Shown: in pieces, positions 42,946 through 49,428 of the stretch | Layout: each line of letters starts with the position of its first letter | Numbering within the stretch: position 1 is the first letter of the stretch | From: Anaerobacterium chartisolvens | GTDB taxonomy: Bacteria; Bacillota; Clostridia; Acetivibrionales; DSM-27016 | Reading direction: 5' to 3' | Assembly: GCF_003337415.1 (NCBI RefSeq) | Contig: NZ_QPJT01000028.1 | Coordinates: forward strand, 1-49,428 | Length of the DNA: 49,428 nucleotides | Notes under the pieces: model-generated | Seen by the model: the letters and a program-made list of their open reading frames with translations, nothing else | What the model was told of the DNA's origin: nothing | The model's database searches: none | Made by a program: the position numbers and the translations under genes

Positions 42946-43366
42946 TTAAAATAACCTCCTTTTATTTTGCGAAACTTGACTAGCTTGTGTACATTATAAA
43001 TTTAAAATACAGCAATATATACAACAATATTAAACCAAAATGTTTAAAAAACAAACTTCTCTATCAAAAAAGGGGGTTACGTTGAAAAAGTTGGTTATTT
43101 AAACATTTTAGTCCGGTTTATATGTATTAATTATATTTTATGTAAAGGTAAAATAATAATTATATATTTATAAGTTCTCGGAATTAGAAAAATCTAATTC
43201 CAATACGGATTGAATTTTGAATATCAGCAGTTTCATAAGTAAGAAAAAGCTTTTTGCATAGCAAATAGACATTGCGCCAGCTATGTTTTAAAAGGGATGG
43301 AATGCTTTGAAAAACAAGGCTTATAAATTCCGAAAATATATTTATTTTTAAAGGAGGATTATGTAT
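42946..43366. promoter_or_regulatory. Divergent regulatory region with a 9 bp inverted repeat
   Basis: The region between the binding protein and GH42 genes is A+T-rich. At 43180-43201 GGAATTAGA and TCTAATTCC flank AAAA, an operator-like palindrome. Both promoters must lie here; a single binding site could serve both. Confidence 0.5.
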
Positions 43367-45370
43367 ATGAAATTCGGTGTTGATTACTATCCTGAGCATT
43401 GGCCTGAAGAAAGGTGGACTATTGACGCAAAGCTTATGAGGGAAGCTGGAATAGAAGTTGTTCGGCTGGCAGAGTTTTCTTGGGCAAAAATGGAGCCTCA
43501 AGAAGGTACCTACGACTTTAAATGGCTCGACAAAGCTATCACTGTTCTAAGCAAGGAAAAAATCAAGACAGTTTTAGGTACTCCCACACCTACCCCACCC
43601 ATCTGGATCATTGAAAAGAATCCTGAGATTTTACCTGTAAACCAGGAAGGAGTAAGGCTGAGCTTTGGAGGACGGCATCACAACTGTCAATCCAACCATG
43701 TATATAGAAATCATATTAAACGGTTTGTTACCTGCATGGCAAAACATTTCAGCAATAATCCTGATGTTGTGGGCTGGCAAATTGACAATGAGTTTGGAAA
43801 CAGCCATCAGCAGCTATGCATGTGTGACTCTTGCCGTACTGCCTTTCATCAATGGCTTCAAAACAAATACGAAACAATAGATAATTTAAATAATGCATGG
43901 GGAAGTATTTTTTGGAGCCAGAGCTACTCAAATTTTGCTCAGATTCCGGTACCCCTGCGAACCCCAAATTCCCATAATCCTTCTCTTCTTCTTGATTGGA
44001 AGAGATTTGCATCTGACCTCATTGTAGATTTTCAGAAGTATCAGTTAGACATAATACGTAAAGAGTGTCCCAATCACTTTATTACTCATAACTTTATGGG
44101 CTTTTATGATAAGACAAACTATTTTGATCTGGCAAAAGACCTGGATTTTATTTCACATGACCAATATCCCATGTATTTTAGAAAGGGCATAGAAATTCTT
44201 TCTCATCCCTATAGCCTAGCCGCCACTCTTGATTTAATGAGAGGAATGAAGCAAAAACCATTTTGGATAATGGAGCAGCAGGCAGGCCCCTCCGGCTGGG
44301 AAACACTGAGTCCTACTCCCAGACCGGGCCAACTGGCACTCTGGACATATCAGTCCGTTGCCCACGGAGCGGATACAATCGTGTATTTCCGCTGGAGATC
44401 ATGCCTGTTTGGTACAGAGGAATACTGGCATGGCATTCTTCCCCATCATGGACAACCAGAAAGGCGTTATGAGGAAATCAAACAAACTATTCAGGAATTA
44501 GGCCCTGCTATGGATAATTTTAAAGGGGGAATGCCTGATTCTGATGTGGGAATATTGTTCAGCTATGATCAGGATTGGGCGTTTCAAATTCAGCCCCATC
44601 ATTTTGAGCTCAATTATATAGACCACTTATTAAAATATTACAAAGCATTCTATGAGGCAAATATACCCGTTGACATGTTATCCGATGAGCAAGATTTTAT
44701 GAAGTATAAGCTTTTGGTCGTCCCCCTTCTAATGCTTACCAAGGCTGATCTCACTTCAAAGCTCGAAAAATATGTGGCTGAAGGCGGGCATTTAATACTG
44801 ACTATGCGTTCAGGAGTTAAAAACTGGAACAACACAGTGATACCAAAGATACTTCCCGGCGATTTATCTCCTATAGTGGGGATAAAAATTCCGGAATATG
44901 ATTGTCTGAATGATGTTTCCCAAAGTATACGCTGGTCCTCCCCCGGACTTTTTGATAAAGTGGAGCAAGTAAGTAAATGGGCTGATATTATAACTCTTGA
45001 AGGGGCAGAAGCACTGGCCTTTTATGCTGAAGATTATTACAAGGACACACCGGCAATTACCCAAAACACTTATAAGCAAGGAATTGCATATTATGTGGGG
45101 ACAGAGCTGGGAACCGATATCATGAAGGAATTTGTATACTATGCTGTCAGCAGGTTAAATATACGACCGATACTTGAGGCTCCTCAAGGAGTTGAAGTAT
45201 CGCGCAGAAATGTAAAACATGGAAAATACATCTTTGTTCTAAACCATAACCCTAAGCCTGAAGTTTTTGATATACCTTCGGACTGGCAACCGATAATAGG
45301 TCAAAAGCTTATGACAGGCAGTAAAATTAATATGCCTCCTTATGGCACTGCAATATTCAAAACTGAATAA
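43367..45370 (+). CDS. GH42 beta-galactosidase
   Basis: A 667-residue intracellular glycosidase (no signal peptide) of family GH42, which hydrolyses terminal beta-D-galactosides. The N-terminus (FGVDYYPEHWPEERW) is diagnostic. The acid/base Glu is in WQIDNEFGN and the nucleophile Glu in FWIMEQQAG. The zinc-site cysteines are visible (CMCDSC). The C-terminal trimerisation and beta domains are complete. Start at 43367, nine nt after AAGGAGG; the ATG six nt earlier is too close to it. It is divergent from the sugar transporter genes, so imported galactosides are its likely substrate. Confidence 0.95.
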   Translation: MKFGVDYYPEHWPEERWTIDAKLMREAGIEVVRLAEFSWAKMEPQEGTYDFKWLDKAITVLSKEKIKTVLGTPTPTPPIWIIEKNPEILPVNQEGVRLSFGGRHHNCQSNHVYRNHIKRFVTCMAKHFSNNPDVVGWQIDNEFGNSHQQLCMCDSCRTAFHQWLQNKYETIDNLNNAWGSIFWSQSYSNFAQIPVPLRTPNSHNPSLLLDWKRFASDLIVDFQKYQLDIIRKECPNHFITHNFMGFYDKTNYFDLAKDLDFISHDQYPMYFRKGIEILSHPYSLAATLDLMRGMKQKPFWIMEQQAGPSGWETLSPTPRPGQLALWTYQSVAHGADTIVYFRWRSCLFGTEEYWHGILPHHGQPERRYEEIKQTIQELGPAMDNFKGGMPDSDVGILFSYDQDWAFQIQPHHFELNYIDHLLKYYKAFYEANIPVDMLSDEQDFMKYKLLVVPLLMLTKADLTSKLEKYVAEGGHLILTMRSGVKNWNNTVIPKILPGDLSPIVGIKIPEYDCLNDVSQSIRWSSPGLFDKVEQVSKWADIITLEGAEALAFYAEDYYKDTPAITQNTYKQGIAYYVGTELGTDIMKEFVYYAVSRLNIRPILEAPQGVEVSRRNVKHGKYIFVLNHNPKPEVFDIPSDWQPIIGQKLMTGSKINMPPYGTAIFKTE

Positions 45371-45389
45371 ATAAAATTTGAAATATGAT

Positions 45390-45436
45390 GGGGACATTTC
45401 TCAAAAAGATGTGCTGCTTTGTTGAGAAATGTCCCC
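45390..45436 (+). repeat. GGGGACA palindromic repeat, probable terminator of the GH42 gene
   Basis: GGGGACATTTCTCAA (45390-45404) and its perfect inverse TTGAGAAATGTCCCC (45422-45436) flank a 17-nt loop. CGTTTTTT follows, so the element can terminate the GH42 transcript. Confidence 0.75.
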
Positions 45437-45451
45437 CGTTTTTTCCGTTTT

Positions 45452-45619
45452 TCAAAAATGTTTTGATTTGTTTAACGGCTTCATTAATAATAAAGCTATT
45501 ACCGATATAAAGCCGCCCAATGCCCCCAATATAAACCACCCCGCGACATTCCTGTTTTTTTGACTAGCCAAAATTGCGCATACTATCGCGCAAAGCACCC
45601 AGATTAATATAAATTCCAT
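45452..45619 (-). CDS. Small membrane protein
   Basis: A 55-residue protein with two hydrophobic helices around a polar turn (MEFILIWVLCAIVCAILASQ, then a Gly-rich WFILGALGGFISVIALLL). The ATG at 45619 lies eight nt after GAGGGGG. Similar short two-helix proteins are common in Firmicutes; function unknown. It lies between two GGGGACA palindromes. Confidence 0.72.
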   Translation of the reverse strand: MEFILIWVLCAIVCAILASQKNRNVAGWFILGALGGFISVIALLLMKPLNKSKHF

Positions 45620-45753
45620 ATGTATTTCCCCCTCAAGCGACAATAGCAGGAAGCGATATGAACTGCTTAAAATCAGTCTAGCATACCAATAAAATCTTTA
45701 CTAGAATGATAAATATCACCATTACGCATTACATTTGTAACTGGTTTAAAAAA

Positions 45754-45823
45754 CGGGGACATTCCTCAACAAATCAGTAATTCCCTAACGGAAATTTGTT
45801 GGCTTGTTGAGAAATGTCCCCGT
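45754..45823. repeat. Second GGGGACA palindromic repeat
   Basis: ACGGGGACATTCCTCAACAAA (split here as positions 45754-45774) is inverted at 45803-45823, with an inner CAACAAAT/ATTTGTTG pair. It lies just after the 3' end of the dockerin glycosidase gene and could serve as its terminator. Confidence 0.72.
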
Positions 45824-45836
45824 CTCAAAATTTCTC

Positions 45837-48800
45837 CTAAACGGAATAAGGCAATTCCGGTATAATACCCAGCAGGTATTGCTTAAAAACAGCGAAATCA
45901 CGGGAATCAATCACACCGTCACTGTTCAGATCCCCTGCCTTTAGATCATCCTCCACTGGGAAATCCTCAATAGACCCGAGAAGGTACATCTTCATCAAGG
46001 CATAATCCGTTGCGTTGACGCTGCCGTCTCCGTTAAGATCTCCCGTAAGGACAGGAGTTATATCCTCTTTGGTAAATTTGAACCAGTTGAGATTAAACAA
46101 GTATCCGCTTCCTCCCGTATATTTCAGATATAGGTCATGCTCCCCGCTTGCCCCGCCGATATCGCACTTTACATCAGTCCAAGCCTGCCAGCCGCCGGTT
46201 GCGGCGACCGCACAGTTCCCCACTGCGGGGCCTGTAACACCGTCAAGCCTGATCTCTATATTTCCTCCGCTGGCCGCACTCGCCACTCTTGCCTCAAAGC
46301 CTATGGCTCCTGTGCCGAAATCAATCTTTTTGTAAACAGTATAATCTCCGTTTTCGATATATCCTATGTTCTCCCCTCCCTCGCTACAGGTTTCAGTCTG
46401 GACCCCCGACTGGCTGTTGAAGCTTTCAGCTTCGATTTGTGTAAAGGCCGAGCGCGGGTCCTGAGTGGGAGTTCCCATTCCAGAAGGTGTCTCCGGCCTT
46501 TCGTTCCATACTGAGCTTTCTCCGTTTGCATTGACTGCCGTTACCGCAAAGTAGTATTCGGTTCCTCCGGAAAGTCCCGTAACGGTGTAAGGGCTGGAGG
46601 TAACCCCGTTGATGGTATCGGTATAAACGCCTGGCTCGGTTCCGTATTTGATATTGTATGAGGTTGCACCGTTGGAGGATCTGAACCAAAGCTTTACGCT
46701 CCCGTCACCGGGCTGATGGGCATAAAGCAATGGCGCGCATACCCTGTTCTCCGTCGTGAATGACCATATCCCGCTGGAGGATGGCGTAGAGTATGCCAGA
46801 TCCTTTGTATATGCCGTTACTCTCCAGTAGTATTTGGTATTAGGATTCAAAAGGTTGGGCTCAACGGTATATTTATTGTAAATCATCCTGTCCCTCACAA
46901 TGACGGGGTTGGACATATCGGCCCTTGCAGATACCTCCAGCTTGTAGAAGAACGCGTTCTTTGAAGGTGTCCATGAGAGCACCGCCCTGCTATCCACTCC
47001 CTCTGCACCGTTTGCGGGAGCTGAGAGTCCAAAGCCTGTGGGAGCATTTCCCTGAGCCTTTGTGGTAAAGCACTGTATCGGCCCGTTTATCGGCCTTTCG
47101 CCGCTTGTGTTTACGGCGTATACCCTCCAGTAGTAGGTGGTATTATATGCCAGTGGAGTTGTTGGAGTATAAGTCGATGCCGTATTGGGACCAAACTCAT
47201 TTGTCCCCGTTATGGCAGTGATTCCGCTCTGATTGATTACAGGCGACGAAAGGTCGCTGTTTTTGGAAACCACCAGACGGTATGAGCTTGCGTTGTAGGC
47301 CCTTGACCACAAAAATCTCGGCGTAACCGATTCATTCGGCGCATTCAGGGACGGCAGATATGGGCCGAACTGTCCCGGCACGCCGGTATTTTCGCTGACT
47401 ATAAAAGAATAAACCGCATCGTTGGAGACAGTTCTGCTTCCTTCCGAATTCACGGCAGTGACATTCCAGTAATATTTCAGGCCCTTGGTCAAAGGTGTCC
47501 CAATGGTATAGCTTGTTGCTGCAATGCCTGTCTGGCTGATGACAGGGTCCGACAAATCCTTGTTCACCGAAACCTTTACCGTATAGCTGGCAGCATCCCG
47601 GGCAGCCGACCACGTAAGCGTCGGTTTGCTTAAGGCAGCCTCACCGTCATCAGGAGTCATTGGATGGAAAAAGCTAGGAGCCGAAGCTGTTCTCTTCAGA
47701 ATTACCATCCAAGAGTCATTGGCTGCCGCATTGTTTATGGAAAAGCTGATATTTGCCGTTGACGATGGAGTAATGCTGGATTGGTATTCCAAGCCGTTAT
47801 TTTCACTTGAAGTGATTTTGTACAGGTCAATCCTTACGCTCTTTCCGGCGTAAGGCTGGTTGTTAAGGTTTACATTAATCGTTCCGGCAGTCGCGCTCTT
47901 GGCAATAATCACCTTGGCTTCATCGGCATCCTTGCTGGCACACGCCGTAAAATCATCGCCTGCGCTTGTTGTCACACCCACATATTGCCCCGAAAGCTGG
48001 GAGAACATATAGTACACCCACCATATGGGCGTTCTTACGGCTCCGTTTTGCTGGCTGTTTCTGACGGTCGTTGTCAGTATATCGCTCATGCCGTTCCAAT
48101 TGCCCGATTTTATACAGCCCTTGATATTCTGCGTTATGCCCGACCGTATTACATTGGCCATGCTTCGTGTCCAGTCAATAGTTGACGTTGACCATGAGTT
48201 GTTTTCTTCCCATATGACATACTTGCCGTTGGTTTCAGGATATTTGTTCTGAAGGCTGACGATGGGGTCCTTCCACTTGTTTGTCTGGTTATACGAGGCA
48301 TATGTGCTGCCCTGCCAGTACTCATGCCAGCAAGGACCTTCCAGATCCATCTGGTTGGCACTGCAAAACGGTATGTAGAAATCCGGTATTCCCGAATAGC
48401 CCACTGCACCCGGGCCCACTATTGGTATATAATCCGGGTATACCTCCCTCACCGCTTCCCAGCAAGCCTTAAAGGTCGGCTCAAGGCCTGTCCAGTACTC
48501 ATTGGTAAGGTCTGCGAAGTCAGGCCTTGCCCCATTGTCCTTGAAATATTGCAGTACGTCCTTTATATACTGCTTAAACCACGGCAGATTTGTAGGAGCA
48601 CCCCCGGCGGGAGCACCCTTAGGAGCTGTCCACGACGGGTTATGCCCTAAGAGGAAATACCATTTAAGGCCGTTGTCCTTGACTCTCTGATAAGCTTGCA
48701 GACATCTCTGGAGCTGGCTGCCCTCGTTGTTGAAGCAGGCGCCGTCCATATCTCCCACCCCCTGAAAGGTCTGAACAGGAATAGTCTCCCGGTTGAGAGC

Positions 48801-49016
48801 CGGTCCAAGCAGCTTCATCCTGCTGTCGGGAATATCGTAGTTGGGTGTAAGGATGTAACCGAACGTACTGTCGTCGACCGACCTCAAAACGTTATTGAAG
48901 TCAACCGTCACAGTGTCTGTCGCCGCTGCCTGAGCAAATCCTCCCGATTGGCAAATCATGCCGAATAACATCAGGATTGCGAGCTTGCGGTAAAATGTAC
49001 ATCTAACCTTTTTCAT
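45837..49016 (-). CDS. Secreted GH39-like glycosidase with FN3, CBM6 and dockerin modules
   Basis: A 1059-residue secreted enzyme. A signal peptide (LAILMLFGMICQSGGFAQAA) is followed by a clan-A type catalytic domain (about 35-440), with the probable acid/base in FADLTNEYWTG and nucleophile in YVIWEENNSW. It resembles GH39-type enzymes but I cannot fix the family. Four fibronectin-III-like modules follow (about 450-850; YYWNVTAVNSEG, YYWRVYAVNTSGER). A CBM6-type carbohydrate-binding module comes next (FTQIEAESFN, GYLFNLNWFKF). The C-terminal type I dockerin has two calcium loops (GDLNGDGSVNATD and GDLNSDGVIDSRD). It is therefore cellulosomal. ATG at 49016 follows GTGGAGG. Confidence 0.9.
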   Translation of the reverse strand: MKKVRCTFYRKLAILMLFGMICQSGGFAQAAATDTVTVDFNNVLRSVDDSTFGYILTPNYDIPDSRMKLLGPALNRETIPVQTFQGVGDMDGACFNNEGSQLQRCLQAYQRVKDNGLKWYFLLGHNPSWTAPKGAPAGGAPTNLPWFKQYIKDVLQYFKDNGARPDFADLTNEYWTGLEPTFKACWEAVREVYPDYIPIVGPGAVGYSGIPDFYIPFCSANQMDLEGPCWHEYWQGSTYASYNQTNKWKDPIVSLQNKYPETNGKYVIWEENNSWSTSTIDWTRSMANVIRSGITQNIKGCIKSGNWNGMSDILTTTVRNSQQNGAVRTPIWWVYYMFSQLSGQYVGVTTSAGDDFTACASKDADEAKVIIAKSATAGTINVNLNNQPYAGKSVRIDLYKITSSENNGLEYQSSITPSSTANISFSINNAAANDSWMVILKRTASAPSFFHPMTPDDGEAALSKPTLTWSAARDAASYTVKVSVNKDLSDPVISQTGIAATSYTIGTPLTKGLKYYWNVTAVNSEGSRTVSNDAVYSFIVSENTGVPGQFGPYLPSLNAPNESVTPRFLWSRAYNASSYRLVVSKNSDLSSPVINQSGITAITGTNEFGPNTASTYTPTTPLAYNTTYYWRVYAVNTSGERPINGPIQCFTTKAQGNAPTGFGLSAPANGAEGVDSRAVLSWTPSKNAFFYKLEVSARADMSNPVIVRDRMIYNKYTVEPNLLNPNTKYYWRVTAYTKDLAYSTPSSSGIWSFTTENRVCAPLLYAHQPGDGSVKLWFRSSNGATSYNIKYGTEPGVYTDTINGVTSSPYTVTGLSGGTEYYFAVTAVNANGESSVWNERPETPSGMGTPTQDPRSAFTQIEAESFNSQSGVQTETCSEGGENIGYIENGDYTVYKKIDFGTGAIGFEARVASAASGGNIEIRLDGVTGPAVGNCAVAATGGWQAWTDVKCDIGGASGEHDLYLKYTGGSGYLFNLNWFKFTKEDITPVLTGDLNGDGSVNATDYALMKMYLLGSIEDFPVEDDLKAGDLNSDGVIDSRDFAVFKQYLLGIIPELPYSV

Positions 49017-49103
49017 ACTTTAACCTCCACAATCTTAATTTTTACTTAGGTATATATAATTATATAATATACAATAATCACCATACATTTCAATATAAAC
49101 TAT

Positions 49104-49190
49104 AAAAATCCAAAAAATAATACATAAAAATCCAAAAAATAATACATAAAAATCCAAAAAATAATACATAAAAATCCAAAAAATAATACA
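49104..49190. repeat. 22 bp tandem repeat, four copies
   Basis: AAAAATCCAAAAAATAATAC units begin at 49104, 49126, 49148 and 49170 (period 22). The last copy can pair with ATTTTTTGGATTT just downstream. It is upstream of the dockerin glycosidase gene. Confidence 0.8.
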
Positions 49191-49203
49191 ATTTTTTGGA
49201 TTT

Positions 49204-49256
49204 GGGGACGCTCCTGTTTTTATCATGATTTCTTTTGCGTTTCTTTGAGGAACGTC
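49204..49256 (+). repeat. Degenerate GGGGACG repeat
   Basis: GGGGACGCTCCT (49204-49215) has a weak inverse, GAGGAACGTC, near 49247-49256. It resembles the other GGGGACA palindromes in the window. Confidence 0.4.
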
Positions 49257-49310
49257 AGACTGTGCTAATACCCCAAGAATTGGTTAACATAATTCGAGCG
49301 ATATGTGTTA

Positions 49311-49357
49311 CAATTGACTATACAAATTAGACTTTCGGATTATTGTATAGTTGATTG
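49311..49357. other. Hairpin upstream of the transposase start
   Basis: CAATTGACTATACAA (49311-49325) and TTGTATAGTTGATTG (49343-49357) are inverted at 13 of 15 positions, just before the transposase ribosome site. It may limit read-through translation or mark the insertion-sequence end region. Confidence 0.55.
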
Positions 49358-49373
49358 GAAAGAAGGTGGATTT

Positions 49374-49428
49374 GTGGGGTATATTGAAGGTATTAGCAGA
49401 AAGAGAAGAATCACTTTCCCTGAGTGTA
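49374..49428 (+). mobile_element. IS1182-type transposase, N-terminal fragment (runs off window end)
   Basis: GTG at 49374, with AAGGTGG upstream, opens a frame reading VGYIEGISRKRRITFPEC to the last base. This resembles the start of IS1182-family transposases (an N-terminal YxxG then FPE). Only 18 codons are visible, so the assignment rests on this short match. The window is cut here by chance and the gene may be intact beyond it. Confidence 0.55.

Noticed and set aside
49035-49226. 63-codon minus-strand frame rich in Phe, Ile and Tyr
   Set aside because: It is generated by the 22 bp tandem repeat, whose period is not a multiple of three.

Overview
The window looks like a chromosome segment of an anaerobic, spore-forming, fibre-degrading Clostridia species. 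Two very large secreted proteins end in type I dockerins, the cellulosome anchoring module. Metabolic, transporter and regulator genes are of clostridial type, ribosome binding sites are strong AGGAGG sites, and rho-independent terminators are common. Base composition shifts from moderate G+C in the 4.9-21 kb core to A+T-rich from about 29 to 43 kb. The species cannot be fixed from the sequence alone.

Layout. (1) 1-4.9 kb: an unusual cluster around two gas-vesicle structural genes (gvpA). Each gvpA is divergent from a gene for an unrecognised protein of about 240 residues. Nearby are a zinc-ribbon protein, an Asp-box/coiled-coil protein, and an open-ended cysteine repeat protein cut by the window edge. 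No other gvp gene is visible. (2) 4.9-7.5 kb: an operon for a PglD/NeuD-like acyltransferase, a KAS III enzyme and a 3-hydroxyacyl-CoA dehydrogenase. Together they could make and attach a short 3-hydroxyacyl group. (3) 7.5-11.6 kb: two tandem radical SAM genes and a membrane chemoreceptor. (4) 11.6-17.5 kb: an aconitase-X/old-yellow-enzyme operon and a truncated sigma-54 gene, bracketed by two inverted copies of a roughly 200 bp MITE-like repeat. (5) 17.4-23.6 kb: housekeeping and small genes (CPBP protease, 5-formyl-THF cyclo-ligase, DUF2085, cobT, Uma2, ribbon-helix-helix), with a promoter-plus-terminator unit that looks like a small RNA. (6) 23.8-27.9 kb: a papain/kelch/double-dockerin protein. 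(7) 28.3-33.7 kb: azlCD, a methyltransferase, an AI-2E family transporter and a membrane-anchored unknown. (8) 34-45.4 kb: a carbohydrate locus with a GntR/FCD regulator, GalD-like enolase, YesMN two-component system, CUT1 ABC transporter without its ATPase, and a GH42 beta-galactosidase. (9) 45.4-49.4 kb: a small membrane protein, a GH39-like/FN3/CBM6/dockerin enzyme, and the start of an IS1182-type transposase.

The strongest leads are: the paired gvpA modules with their unknown divergent partners; the sigma-54 gene lacking its RpoN box beneath a perfect 40 bp palindrome; the old-yellow-enzyme homologue with Asp replacing an Fe-S cysteine; the double-dockerin papain protein; and the candidate small RNA at 23.3-23.4 kb. 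All functional statements are read from sequence motifs by eye; no database search was run.
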